From contig JBBQTB010000028.1 of NCBI GenBank assembly GCA_038213375.1, forward strand, positions 1-64,000: DNA of 64,000 bases. The letters are read 5' to 3'. This stretch comes from JAAUTT01 sp038213375 (lineage in GTDB: Bacteria > Bacteroidota > Bacteroidia > Bacteroidales > JAAUTT01). This document shows, in pieces, positions 8,495-16,473 of this stretch. Below the pieces are notes generated by a model. That model worked only from the letters and a program-made list of their open reading frames with translations. It had not been told where the DNA came from and made no database searches. Every line of letters starts with the position of its first letter. Position 1 is the first letter of the stretch. The position numbers and the translations under genes are program-made.

Positions 8495-8853
8495 TTTTTC
8501 TGTTTTTCGATCATGGCAACAATTTCCTTTAAATCGTTGAGCGAGAGCTTTTGCTCCTGGGCAAAAAACGAAACGACTTCTTTGTAAGAACTTTCGAAGT
8601 AATTGCCCACAAATCCTGAAAGGAAATTGCTGGTGTATTCGTCTTTTGAAATTAATGGGGAAAATTCATAGGTGTTCCCAAAAGTTTTATGTTGCACGTA
8701 ACCTTTAGCTTCGAGGCTGCGGATAAGCGATGCCATGGTATTGTAGTGCGGCTTTTCTCCAGGGAATTCGTCGAGGACATCCTTTACAAATCCTTTTTCA
8801 ACTTTCCAGAGTGCTTGCATCGCCTTTTCTTCTTGTCGTGTTAATTTTTCCAT
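8491..8853 (-). CDS. BlaI/MecI family transcriptional repressor
   Basis: The 120-residue protein fits the BlaI family: an N-terminal winged helix (LTRQEEKAMQALWKVEKG, then PHYNTMASLIRSLEAKGYV as the recognition region) and a C-terminal dimerisation part. Family members repress their own operon and are cleaved by the partner M56 peptidase. The downstream peptidase gene overlaps it by four bases. A clear inverted repeat 25-45 bases upstream of the start is the likely autoregulatory operator. Confidence 0.92.
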   Translation of the reverse strand: MEKLTRQEEKAMQALWKVEKGFVKDVLDEFPGEKPHYNTMASLIRSLEAKGYVQHKTFGNTYEFSPLISKDEYTSNFLSGFVGNYFESSYKEVVSFFAQEQKLSLNDLKEIVAMIEKQKK

Positions 8854-8877
8854 TGGGTTTTATTATAGAACAAATAT

Positions 8878-8897
8878 ACTACGAAGTTTTTCGTAAT
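8878..8897. promoter_or_regulatory. Probable BlaI-type operator
   Basis: ACTACGAA-GTTT-TTCGTAAT is an inverted repeat with seven of eight arm positions matching, placed just upstream of the blaI-like start. BlaI/MecI proteins bind short dyads centred on TACA/TGTA-like half-sites; here the half-site reads TACGAA. A partial second element (TACGGAAAAATACGTA, 8920-8935) lies further upstream. The remaining sequence up to 9116 shows no gene that I can support. Confidence 0.6.
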
Positions 8898-9116
8898 ACA
8901 ACTATTTTAATAGTTTATTTACGGAAAAATACGTAGGTTTTTATTTTTCAACATGAGATTCTATAAAATAGATAGTTATGAGATAATGGGCATCCTATTT
9001 ATTATACAACCTTAGTTTGAAATGAGAACATGGAAGTTTTTTCGACGGCTATTCGTATAAATATACAATTTTTCGCAGTCGTAAAAAAGTGATGCGCCGA
9101 GAGTATTGGCCTGATG

Positions 9117-9147
9117 AAAAAAAGGCAGCCTTTATTGGCCACCTTTT
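9117..9147 (-). terminator. Rho-independent terminator (minus strand)
   Basis: AAAGGCAGCC and GGCCACCTTT pair around a six-base loop, with two mismatched positions. A run of T follows on the minus strand. It lies just beyond the stop of the biotin carrier gene and would end the carboxylase transcript. Confidence 0.6.
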
Positions 9148-9169
9148 ACTTTTTTGGGTATAATATTGA

Positions 9170-9508
9170 TTATTCGAATTCGAAAATCAAATGATTCTTT
9201 GAAAATTTATCACCTGGTTTAACAAATATCTCTTTAATAACTCCATCCTGGTAGGCGGTTACTGTATTCATCATTTTCATTGCTTCAAAAACCAAAATGG
9301 GTTGTCCCACCTTTACTTTATCACCCTTACTAACATTAATTTTTACAGCGGTACCCGGCAGCGAAGATAAAATTTTCTTTTCGTCAGGCTTTTGCCATAA
9401 TTTACGCTTTTCAAAAGCAGGTGTCAGAAGCGTTTGGTAAGTTGTTTCATCTACCGTGAAAGATTGAAACTTTGGCTTTTCATCTCCGTTTGAATTTTTT
9501 GTCTGCAT
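9170..9508 (-). CDS. Biotin carboxyl carrier protein
   Basis: This 112-residue protein ends in a biotinyl domain with the attachment motif FEAMKMMN; the biotinylated lysine is K78 counted from the ATG at 9508. An in-frame GTG six bases upstream is the alternative start. The N-terminal half is a short linker with a YQTLLTPAFEKRKLW-type segment seen in carriers of acyl-CoA carboxylases. It follows the carboxyltransferase gene by about 70 bases on the same strand, so it presumably ferries carboxyl groups for that enzyme. No biotin carboxylase subunit is in the window. Confidence 0.92.
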   Translation of the reverse strand: MQTKNSNGDEKPKFQSFTVDETTYQTLLTPAFEKRKLWQKPDEKKILSSLPGTAVKINVSKGDKVKVGQPILVFEAMKMMNTVTAYQDGVIKEIFVKPGDKFSKNHLIFEFE

Positions 9509-9582
9509 TGTCACACACTTTTTAGTTTGACTGAATGAGTAATATTAATTCGTAGCATTTTCCAAAACAGGAACAATGCACT

Positions 9583-11127
9583 TTAAAACGGAGGAAGGCC
9601 ATGTTTCTTGCGAGGCATTCCAGCATCTTTATATGTTGAAACTTCCAGAGCATGAATTACTCTTGATCTGGTTTCGTGGGGTTCAATTACAGCATCGATA
9701 TACCCTTTGGAAGCTGCTACATATGGATTAGCAAATTTCTCTTTGTATTCCTGTACTTTTTGCTTGCGCATTTTTTCAGGATCTTCGGCAGCCAGAATTT
9801 CCTTACGGAAAATAATATTGGCAGCCCCTTCTGGACCCATTACTGCAATTTCGGCAGTTGGCCATGCAAATACAAAATCGGCACGAAGATGACGTGATCC
9901 CATTGCAATATAGCCGCCACCATAAGCTTTGCGAAGAATAAGAGTTACTTTAGGAACAGTTGCTTCACTGTATGAATACAGAATCTTAGCTCCGTGACGG
10001 ATTACACCAGCATGTTCCTGATCAACACCCGGTAGATATCCAGGAAGGTCAACCAATGTAACAATAGGGATATTAAATGCATCGCAATAGCGAATAAAAC
10101 GGGCTATTTTATCTGACGAATCGCAATCCAGAACACCAGCCAGCACCAAAGGTTGGTTACAAACAAAACCAACGGTTTCGCCACCGATACGTCCAAAACC
10201 GATAACGGCATTGGCAGCCCAGTATTCCTGTACTTCGAAGAAGTCGGAATTATCAACTAAGCATTTTACAACATCGCGAACATCGTATGGTTGTTTAGAA
10301 TCTTCGGGAATAATTTTATCTATTTTGAGCTTGGTATTTGGAAGTTTTGGCTCAATCTTGGTAGCCTTTTTGATGTTATTCCATGGAATAAAGCTCAGCA
10401 ATTTAGTAATCTGATCAAAACATTCCTGTTCGGATTCGGCATAGAAATGAGCATTTCCTGTAATTGCACTATGTACTTTTGCACCACCCAAATCTTCCTG
10501 ACTAATTTCTTCGCCAAGTACGCTTTTTATTACTTCAGGACCGGTAATAAACATTTTCGAAATTTTGTCGACCACAAATACGAAGTCTGTCAAGGCGGGT
10601 GAGTAAACTGCTCCGCCGGCACAAGGGCCCAGAATTACCGATATTTGAGGAATTACCCCGGAAGCTAATGTATTACGGAAGAAAATTTCGCCGTAACCAG
10701 CAAGTGAATTTACACCTTCCTGAATACGGGCTCCTCCCGAGTCGTTAATGCCGATCAATGGCATTTTCAATTTCAATGTGTGATCCATGATTTTGGTGAT
10801 CTTGCGTGCATGCATTGAACCAAGCGAACCGCCTGCAACGGTAAAATCCTGGGCATAAATTCCGATGGGTTGCCCGTAAATTGTCCCGGTTCCGGTAATC
10901 ACACCGTCGCCGGCGAGCGTTACCTTATCCATGTCAAAATCTCTGGCATCATGTTCAACGAATAGATCATATTCGTTAAAAGAATCTTTATCAACAATTG
11001 AGGTAATACGCTCACGAGCTGTGAGTTTACCCATCGCAATTTGTTTTTCGATGGCTTTTTCTCCCCCTCCCTGCTGAACAAGTTCTCTACGTTTTTGAAG
11101 TTCCAGAATTTTGTTTTTCAGTGGCAT
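9583..11127 (-). CDS. Acyl-CoA carboxylase beta subunit (propionyl-CoA carboxylase / methylmalonyl-CoA decarboxylase type)
   Basis: The 514-residue protein is a full-length carboxyltransferase of the PccB/MmdA family. Visible are the early GKLTARERI segment, SGGARIQEG and GPCAGGAVYSPA (acyl-CoA oxyanion region) and GGYIAMGSRHLRAD in the C-terminal half. It moves carboxyl groups between biotin and propionyl- or methylmalonyl-CoA. Bacteroidota use such enzymes either in propionate formation from succinate, with decarboxylase membrane subunits, or in propionyl-CoA carboxylation with a separate biotin carboxylase. Neither partner is encoded here, so the direction is undecided. It forms a two-gene unit with the biotin carrier downstream. 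The 244 bases upstream hold no gene. Confidence 0.9.
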   Translation of the reverse strand: MPLKNKILELQKRRELVQQGGGEKAIEKQIAMGKLTARERITSIVDKDSFNEYDLFVEHDARDFDMDKVTLAGDGVITGTGTIYGQPIGIYAQDFTVAGGSLGSMHARKITKIMDHTLKLKMPLIGINDSGGARIQEGVNSLAGYGEIFFRNTLASGVIPQISVILGPCAGGAVYSPALTDFVFVVDKISKMFITGPEVIKSVLGEEISQEDLGGAKVHSAITGNAHFYAESEQECFDQITKLLSFIPWNNIKKATKIEPKLPNTKLKIDKIIPEDSKQPYDVRDVVKCLVDNSDFFEVQEYWAANAVIGFGRIGGETVGFVCNQPLVLAGVLDCDSSDKIARFIRYCDAFNIPIVTLVDLPGYLPGVDQEHAGVIRHGAKILYSYSEATVPKVTLILRKAYGGGYIAMGSRHLRADFVFAWPTAEIAVMGPEGAANIIFRKEILAAEDPEKMRKQKVQEYKEKFANPYVAASKGYIDAVIEPHETRSRVIHALEVSTYKDAGMPRKKHGLPPF

Positions 11128-11371
11128 AATATTTGTTTTAGTTATAAATCAGCGACTTATATATTAAATTCGCTTTTTAATTGGACTACAACATTACAAA
11201 AATCAAACTACTAAAAAAAACCTTTTTACAATTTGTTACAATTGAAAAAGCGTAGTTATGTTTATTTTCAGAAACATAGCTAAAAATATAAGACGTGCAA
11301 CTCATAAAATGTAAAGAAATATTGTTTTGTTTGGATGTAGTCTCTTATGGTTAGTTTAAAACCTAAAAGCA

Positions 11372-12466
11372 TTATTTAGGTGCTATCCAATAGAGATAAA
11401 AGGAAATAAAAGTGAAAATTATGTTAGGAATCCATGCTGCCAGCAATGGACTTAGCGTTCCCGAAATAGCAAATTGCTGCGAGAACTGCATAAAGAGAAT
11501 ATAGGCAAAGCTTAACGCGAGTCCCGTTCCAATATGTACGCCAACTCCTCCGCGTACCTTTCGTGTGGAAAGCGTTACTCCAATCAGGGTAAGAATAAAT
11601 GTTGATAGAGGGAAAGCCAGACGTTTCTCTCTTTCAATTTTATAAAGGTTGATATTATCTGCTCCCTCCATGGTGAGGGTTTTAATATACCTATTCAATT
11701 CTCCAATGCTCATAGCTTCAACAAAGTTATCACGTCGTTTAAACTCTTCAGGTCTCAAATTTAACGTTGTGTCTATTTTTTCACCTCTGGTTAAAGATTC
11801 CTTAAAACCAGCCATTTTTCGGATATAGTAATTGCGTATGGTCCACTTATTCCGGATAGAATCCCATTGAATATAGTCCGCCATGAGCTTCGACGTTAGC
11901 TTTTGGCCTTCAAATTTCTCCATGGAGAATTTATATCCGGTGGAGGAGGGGTTGCTGAACGATTGCATGTAAATGAAAACACCAGGTTCTACTTGTTTGT
12001 GAATATCTTGCTTGTCATAACTAAAAGGCCTGTTCCGTAAATATACTTCTTCAAAAGCAAATCGTTTTATATTAGCTTTTGGAATCACATAGTTACTTAA
12101 CCCAAAGGAAAAGGCAGAAAGCAGAAATGCTGAAATAAAATAAGGGTAAAGCAATCGCCGAAAACTCATACCACTATTTAAAATGGCAATAATTTCGGTA
12201 TTGTACGCCATCTTTGAAGTAAAAAAGATAACCGAAATAAATGTAAACAATGAGCTGAACAGAACAGCAAAATAAGGAATAAAATTGAGGTAATAATCGA
12301 AAATAATTTTTTTCAAGGAGGCACCTTTAGTAATGAAATCGTCCAGTTTTTCGGATAAGTCGAATATTACGGCAATTCCAATAATAAGTATCAGGGCAAA
12401 GAAAAAGGTTCCCAGAAATTTTTTAATAATGTAATAATCAATTATTTTAAGTTTCCAATTGTTCAT
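11372..12466 (-). CDS. LptF/LptG family permease
   Basis: The 364-residue protein has the YjgP/YjgQ layout: a pair of N-terminal membrane helices (IDYYIIKKFLGTFFFALILI), a large periplasmic domain in the middle and three or four C-terminal helices. Family members form the inner-membrane channel that extracts lipopolysaccharide for the Lpt bridge. I use the ATG at 12466, because it overlaps the tgt stop as ATGA and starts right before the first helix; an upstream in-frame TTG inside tgt is possible but less likely. The coupling with tgt indicates co-transcription. A second LptF/G subunit is not in the window. Confidence 0.88.
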   Translation of the reverse strand: MNNWKLKIIDYYIIKKFLGTFFFALILIIGIAVIFDLSEKLDDFITKGASLKKIIFDYYLNFIPYFAVLFSSLFTFISVIFFTSKMAYNTEIIAILNSGMSFRRLLYPYFISAFLLSAFSFGLSNYVIPKANIKRFAFEEVYLRNRPFSYDKQDIHKQVEPGVFIYMQSFSNPSSTGYKFSMEKFEGQKLTSKLMADYIQWDSIRNKWTIRNYYIRKMAGFKESLTRGEKIDTTLNLRPEEFKRRDNFVEAMSIGELNRYIKTLTMEGADNINLYKIEREKRLAFPLSTFILTLIGVTLSTRKVRGGVGVHIGTGLALSFAYILFMQFSQQFAISGTLSPLLAAWIPNIIFTFISFYLYWIAPK

Positions 12467-13593
12467 AATCGTGTGCTCAATTGTTTTATCATTCCATTTT
12501 TCCAAGTGAGAAATGTTCCATCCTTAATTTTTTCTCGTGCTTGTTTCACCAAATTCAGGTAAAATGCTAAGTTATGAATACTTGCAATTTGCGCGCCAAG
12601 TATTTCTTTGGTAATTACCAAGTGACGAAGATACGCTTTGGAATAGGTTTTATCAACAAAAGATGTACCATTTGTATCGACCGGAGAAAAATCGTCTTTC
12701 CATTTCTCGTTTCTGAGATTGATGGTGCCCTGGCTTGTGAAAATCATTCCATTACGACCATTTCTCGTTGGCATAACGCAATCAAACATATCTATACCTA
12801 AGGCAATACTTTCGAGAATATTTACCGGGGTTCCAACTCCCATCAGGTATCGGGGTTTGTCCTTCGGCAAAATATTGTTAACAATCTCAATCATTTCGTA
12901 CATTTCTTCTGCAGGTTCGCCAACGGCTAATCCTCCGATAGCATTGCCATAACAGTTTTTTTGAGCTATAAATTCGGCTGATTTTATTCTCAAATCCTTA
13001 TATACACTGCCCTGTACAATTGGAAAGAAGGTTTGCTCATGCCCATAATAAGGTTCGGTTGAATCAAAGTGGTTTAAACCTCTGTCAAGCCAGTGATGGG
13101 TTAAATCAAGGGAGTTTTTTGCATAAACATATTCCGATGGATATGGAGCACATTCGTCAAAAGCCATCATAATGTCAGAGCCAATGGTACGTTGAATATC
13201 GACAACATTTTCGGGAGTAAACAGATGTTTTGACCCATCGATGTGAGATCTGAAAACAGCGCCCTCTGAGGTAAGTTTCCTGTTTTCGGCAAGTGAAAAA
13301 ACCTGGTAGCCTCCGCTATCAGTTAGTATAGGCCCGTTCCAGTTCATAAAACCATGTAATCCGCCGGCATTTTTCAAAACATTCAAACCAGGCCGAAGGT
13401 ATAAATGGTAGCTATTTCCCAGAATAATCTGTGCTTTAATATCATCTGATAATTCCCATTGGTGAATACCTTTTACACTTCCCAATGTACCTACCGGCAT
13501 AAATATCGGAGTTTCTATATCTCCATGACTGGTTTTGATAAGTCCGGTTCGTGCTTTCGATTCTTTATCAGTGTAAAGTATGTTGAATTTCAC
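12463..13593 (-). CDS. tgt: Queuine tRNA-ribosyltransferase
   Basis: The 376-residue protein matches bacterial TGT, which exchanges guanine-34 for preQ1 in GUN-anticodon tRNAs. Visible motifs are LTDSGGYQVFS, the GGLAVGEP substrate loop and FDCVMPTRNGRNG with the catalytic aspartate. The C-terminal zinc motif of the E. coli/Zymomonas enzymes (CxCxxC before YSxAYLRHL) is not present: the segment reads VDTNGTSFVDKTYSKAYLRHL-like sequence without cysteines. That change may be typical of this phylum, but I cannot check it. The start is a GTG at 13593. It overlaps the LptF/G-type gene by four bases. Confidence 0.95.
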   Translation of the reverse strand: MKFNILYTDKESKARTGLIKTSHGDIETPIFMPVGTLGSVKGIHQWELSDDIKAQIILGNSYHLYLRPGLNVLKNAGGLHGFMNWNGPILTDSGGYQVFSLAENRKLTSEGAVFRSHIDGSKHLFTPENVVDIQRTIGSDIMMAFDECAPYPSEYVYAKNSLDLTHHWLDRGLNHFDSTEPYYGHEQTFFPIVQGSVYKDLRIKSAEFIAQKNCYGNAIGGLAVGEPAEEMYEMIEIVNNILPKDKPRYLMGVGTPVNILESIALGIDMFDCVMPTRNGRNGMIFTSQGTINLRNEKWKDDFSPVDTNGTSFVDKTYSKAYLRHLVITKEILGAQIASIHNLAFYLNLVKQAREKIKDGTFLTWKNGMIKQLSTRL

Positions 13594-13708
13594 CTATTTA
13601 AATTTTTGGCTTCAAAGATATAATAATTAGATTAAACCTATGGTTACAACTTTTTCTTAATGAAAAATATTTTTAATAAACTTGCTGTATATTTAAACCA
13701 AAAGAAAA

Positions 13709-14851
13709 GTGGGAAATATTATAGCAAATTATGGGCCTTATGTGTTGATTGTAACAGGAATTCTTACAGTCGCTCTTTTAATTCAATTGATTTATTATCT
13801 GATTATTTTTATAAGAGTTGCTTCTTTTAAAACGGAAGAGGTGAAATTTTCGAATACAAAAGAGCCGGTTTCAATTGTTGTTTGCGCACGCAATGAAGCC
13901 GAAAATCTTACTAATCATCTTCCTTTGCTGCTTAAGCAGGATTATCCGGATTATGAAGTAATTGTTGTAAACGATTGTTCGGATGATGAATCACAGGATA
14001 TACTTGAAAAATTTCAAGCCGAATTTCCTCACTTGCGAACAACACAAATAAAGCATGACGAAAAATTTACTCACGGTAAAAAATTAGCTCTTACCATTGG
14101 TATTAAGGCAGCCCAAAATGAATGGTTATTACTTACTGACGCGGATTGCATCCCAGCCGGAGTAAATTGGTTATCATCAATGCAACGTAACTTTACCAGC
14201 CAGAATGAAATTGTTTTAGGTTATGGTGGTTATTTCGAAGGTAAGGGGTTTTTAAATAAATTGATTCGATTCGATACCTTTTTTATAGCATTGCAATACC
14301 TTAGTTTTGCTCTGATAAAGGCTCCTTATATGGGTGTTGGCCGCAATCTGGCGTATCGCAAATCTCTGTTCATGGAAAATAAAGGATTTGCTTCTCATGC
14401 ACATATTGTTTCAGGCGATGATGATTTATTTATCAATGAAGTGGCCCGGGGAGGGTCTATAGCAGTTGAATTTTCTCCTGAATCTCATACACGTTCAATC
14501 CCAAAAACTCAGTTTCATCTATGGACGAATCAGAAAAAGAGACATTTATCCACGGGGAAACATTATAAATTAGCTCATAAATTGCTGCTTGGTGGAGAAA
14601 TTACTTCACGCTTCTTTTTTTATGTCAGCATACTCCTTTTATTAATTAACACCGATACATGGATTTTAGGATTATCAGCTTTATTTTTCCGTTGGATAAT
14701 TCAGCTTATTATCTTTAATGGCGCTATGAATAAACTGAATGAGAAAAAAATATTACTTTTATTCTGGCTCTTTGATCTGATTTTACCATTATTAAATATA
14801 TTTTTGTACTCAATCAATACTTTTAATTCAAAACAGAATAAATGGAATTAA
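13709..14851 (+). CDS. Membrane glycosyltransferase, family 2
   Basis: The 380-residue protein has an N-terminal membrane helix (about 10-35), a GT-A domain and three helices near the C terminus. The GT-A domain shows VSIVVCARNEAENL, VNDCSDDE for nucleotide-sugar binding and TDADC as the metal-binding DxD equivalent. This layout fits processive or lipid-linked sugar transfer at the inner face of the membrane; donor and acceptor are not evident. The start is a GTG. It overlaps the following ECF sigma-factor gene by ten bases and is probably co-transcribed with it. Confidence 0.85.
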   Translation: MGNIIANYGPYVLIVTGILTVALLIQLIYYLIIFIRVASFKTEEVKFSNTKEPVSIVVCARNEAENLTNHLPLLLKQDYPDYEVIVVNDCSDDESQDILEKFQAEFPHLRTTQIKHDEKFTHGKKLALTIGIKAAQNEWLLLTDADCIPAGVNWLSSMQRNFTSQNEIVLGYGGYFEGKGFLNKLIRFDTFFIALQYLSFALIKAPYMGVGRNLAYRKSLFMENKGFASHAHIVSGDDDLFINEVARGGSIAVEFSPESHTRSIPKTQFHLWTNQKKRHLSTGKHYKLAHKLLLGGEITSRFFFYVSILLLLINTDTWILGLSALFFRWIIQLIIFNGAMNKLNEKKILLLFWLFDLILPLLNIFLYSINTFNSKQNKWN

Positions 14852-15441
14852 TAGCCAATTTATCTGACAAGGCACAATATGATTATGGTTTAGTTTTGCA
14901 TGCAATCGATGGAGATCAGAAGGCTTATGCAGAGCTTTTGGGTCGTTATCGGGATGCAATCTATTTTATGTTATTAAAAATGGTGACCAATTCCAGCGAT
15001 GCAGAAGATCTTACAATCGAGGCTTTTGGTAAGGCATTTAAAAATATTCATCAATATACTCCAAATTACGCCTTTAGTACTTGGTTATTTAAAATTGCCA
15101 CAAATAATTGTATTGATTTTATTCGCAAAAAGAAGCTTAACAACATTTCTATTGATCATAATTCGGTAAATGAGGATTCATCACCGATGACTATCCCGGC
15201 AGACACGCTTGACCCTGAAGAAAATCTTATTAGTCAGCAGAAAGTTATCTTATTGCGATCGGTGGTTTCGAAGCTTAAGCCCAGATACAGAAAACTCATA
15301 GAACTCAGGTATTTCCACGAATTTTCTTACGACGAAATTAGTGAGGAGCTGGAACTACCTATTGGTACAGTAAAAGCTCAACTTTTCCGTGCCCGTGAGT
15401 TGTTATATAACATTCTGAAAAACTCAAGCCAGAAGATCTAA
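14842..15441 (+). CDS. ECF-type RNA polymerase sigma factor
   Basis: The 199-residue protein contains sigma region 2 (about 30-100, with AEDLTIEAFGKAF and STWLFKIATNNCIDFIRK) and region 4 (about 135-190, with YDEISEELELPIGTVKAQLFRARELL). There is no region 1 or 3, as is typical of extracytoplasmic-function factors. No anti-sigma factor lies next to it: upstream is a glycosyltransferase and downstream is rsmG, 11 bases away. In Bacteroidota such orphan ECF factors in housekeeping contexts are common, and their regulons cannot be inferred from position. Confidence 0.92.
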   Translation: MELIANLSDKAQYDYGLVLHAIDGDQKAYAELLGRYRDAIYFMLLKMVTNSSDAEDLTIEAFGKAFKNIHQYTPNYAFSTWLFKIATNNCIDFIRKKKLNNISIDHNSVNEDSSPMTIPADTLDPEENLISQQKVILLRSVVSKLKPRYRKLIELRYFHEFSYDEISEELELPIGTVKAQLFRARELLYNILKNSSQKI

Positions 15442-15452
15442 GTAAAGCCAAT

Positions 15453-16076
15453 ATGGATGTAATTCTTAAGTATTTCCCCGATTTAACCGAAATCCAGAAA
15501 AATAAGTTAGCTCAACTTGGCGATTTATATGCTCTTTGGAACGAACGAATTAATGTTATTTCCCGAAAGGATATTGGTAATTTGTATACTCATCATGTAC
15601 TTCATTCATTGGCCATTGCAAAAACGGTATCATTTAAGCCGGGATCCAAAGTTTTGGATGTAGGCACAGGTGGCGGATTTCCGGGAATACCATTAGCTAT
15701 TTTATTTGATCAAACACATTTTCACCTTGTAGATTCAATAGGTAAGAAAATAAAAGTAGTTGAAGATATAGCGGCTCAATTAGGTCTTGACAATGTTACC
15801 TGCGAGCAAATTCGGGCCGAGCAGCTAAAGGATAAATACGATTTTATTGTCAGTCGCGCAGTTACCGACTTGCCGGAATTAGTATCGTGGGTGCAGGGTA
15901 AATTATTAAGAAAGAACAACCATCATTTTAAAAATGGTATTATCTTTTTAAAAGGAGGAGATTTGCAAGAAGAGATAAATCCTTTTAAAAAACGAGCAAC
16001 GGTAATTGAAATAAGTGATTTTTTTACAGAAGAATTTTTCAGTACCAAAAAGATTGTTTATCTGCCCTTTAGTTAA
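15453..16076 (+). CDS. rsmG: 16S rRNA (guanine(527)-N(7))-methyltransferase
   Basis: The 207-residue protein is a full-length RsmG/GidB. The SAM-binding loop reads VLDVGTGGGFPGIPLAI, and the N-terminal helical part has LYALWNERINVISRKD, a family signature. RsmG methylates G527 in the 530 loop of 16S rRNA. It is the last of three closely spaced plus-strand genes (glycosyltransferase, sigma factor, rsmG) and precedes rpmH, which has its own promoter. Confidence 0.95.
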   Translation: MDVILKYFPDLTEIQKNKLAQLGDLYALWNERINVISRKDIGNLYTHHVLHSLAIAKTVSFKPGSKVLDVGTGGGFPGIPLAILFDQTHFHLVDSIGKKIKVVEDIAAQLGLDNVTCEQIRAEQLKDKYDFIVSRAVTDLPELVSWVQGKLLRKNNHHFKNGIIFLKGGDLQEEINPFKKRATVIEISDFFTEEFFSTKKIVYLPFS

Positions 16077-16100
16077 ATGATAAAAAATAGCGTTTGTTTT

Positions 16101-16130
16101 TTTGTATAAAACAAAAAAAGGTTACTTTTG
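16101..16130 (+). promoter_or_regulatory. Bacteroidota-type promoter of rpmH
   Basis: A -7 box TACTTTTG (16123-16130) fits TAnnTTTG. An upstream TTTG (16101-16104) sits 18 bases before it, close to the usual spacing of the -33 element. The expected transcript would start about 40 bases before the rpmH ATG. Confidence 0.65.
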
Positions 16131-16177
16131 CACTCTCAATTTTACGATTAGTATTTTATAATTAAAAATATACCCAA

Positions 16178-16333
16178 ATGAAAAGGACTTTTCAGCCATC
16201 AATAAAGAAAAGACGAAACAAACACGGTTTCAGAGAAAGAATGTCAACAGCCAATGGTCGTAAAGTTATAACTTCACGCAGAGCTAAAGGAAGAAAAAGA
16301 TTAAGTGTTTCTGATTCTATCAGAAGGAAATAA
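16178..16333 (+). CDS. rpmH: 50S ribosomal protein L34
   Basis: This 51-residue, strongly basic protein starts MKRTFQPSIKKRRNKHGF and contains RMSTANGR and SRRAKGRKRL, the diagnostic pattern of bL34. It is complete, with an ATG at 16178 and a TAA at 16331-16333. It lies between a strong promoter and a hairpin terminator and is therefore probably monocistronic here. rnpA and yidC, its frequent partners in other bacteria, are not next to it. Confidence 0.97.
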   Translation: MKRTFQPSIKKRRNKHGFRERMSTANGRKVITSRRAKGRKRLSVSDSIRRK

Positions 16334-16359
16334 TTTTTTTCGATAACATATTTTCATGC

Positions 16360-16406
16360 AAAAGTAAGGAATTGATTTTTTCAGTTCTTTACTTTTTTGT
16401 TTTTAT
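16360..16406 (+). terminator. Rho-independent terminator of rpmH
   Basis: AAAAGTAAGGAA (16360-16371) pairs with TTCTTTACTTTT (16385-16396), with one G-T wobble. The right arm runs straight into a T-rich tract. Confidence 0.7.
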
Positions 16407-16473
16407 AGTTCAAGGCTAATAAACTCTTTTATTATTTCCATACCCTAAAAGTCTACAATTCAAAAACCTTGAA

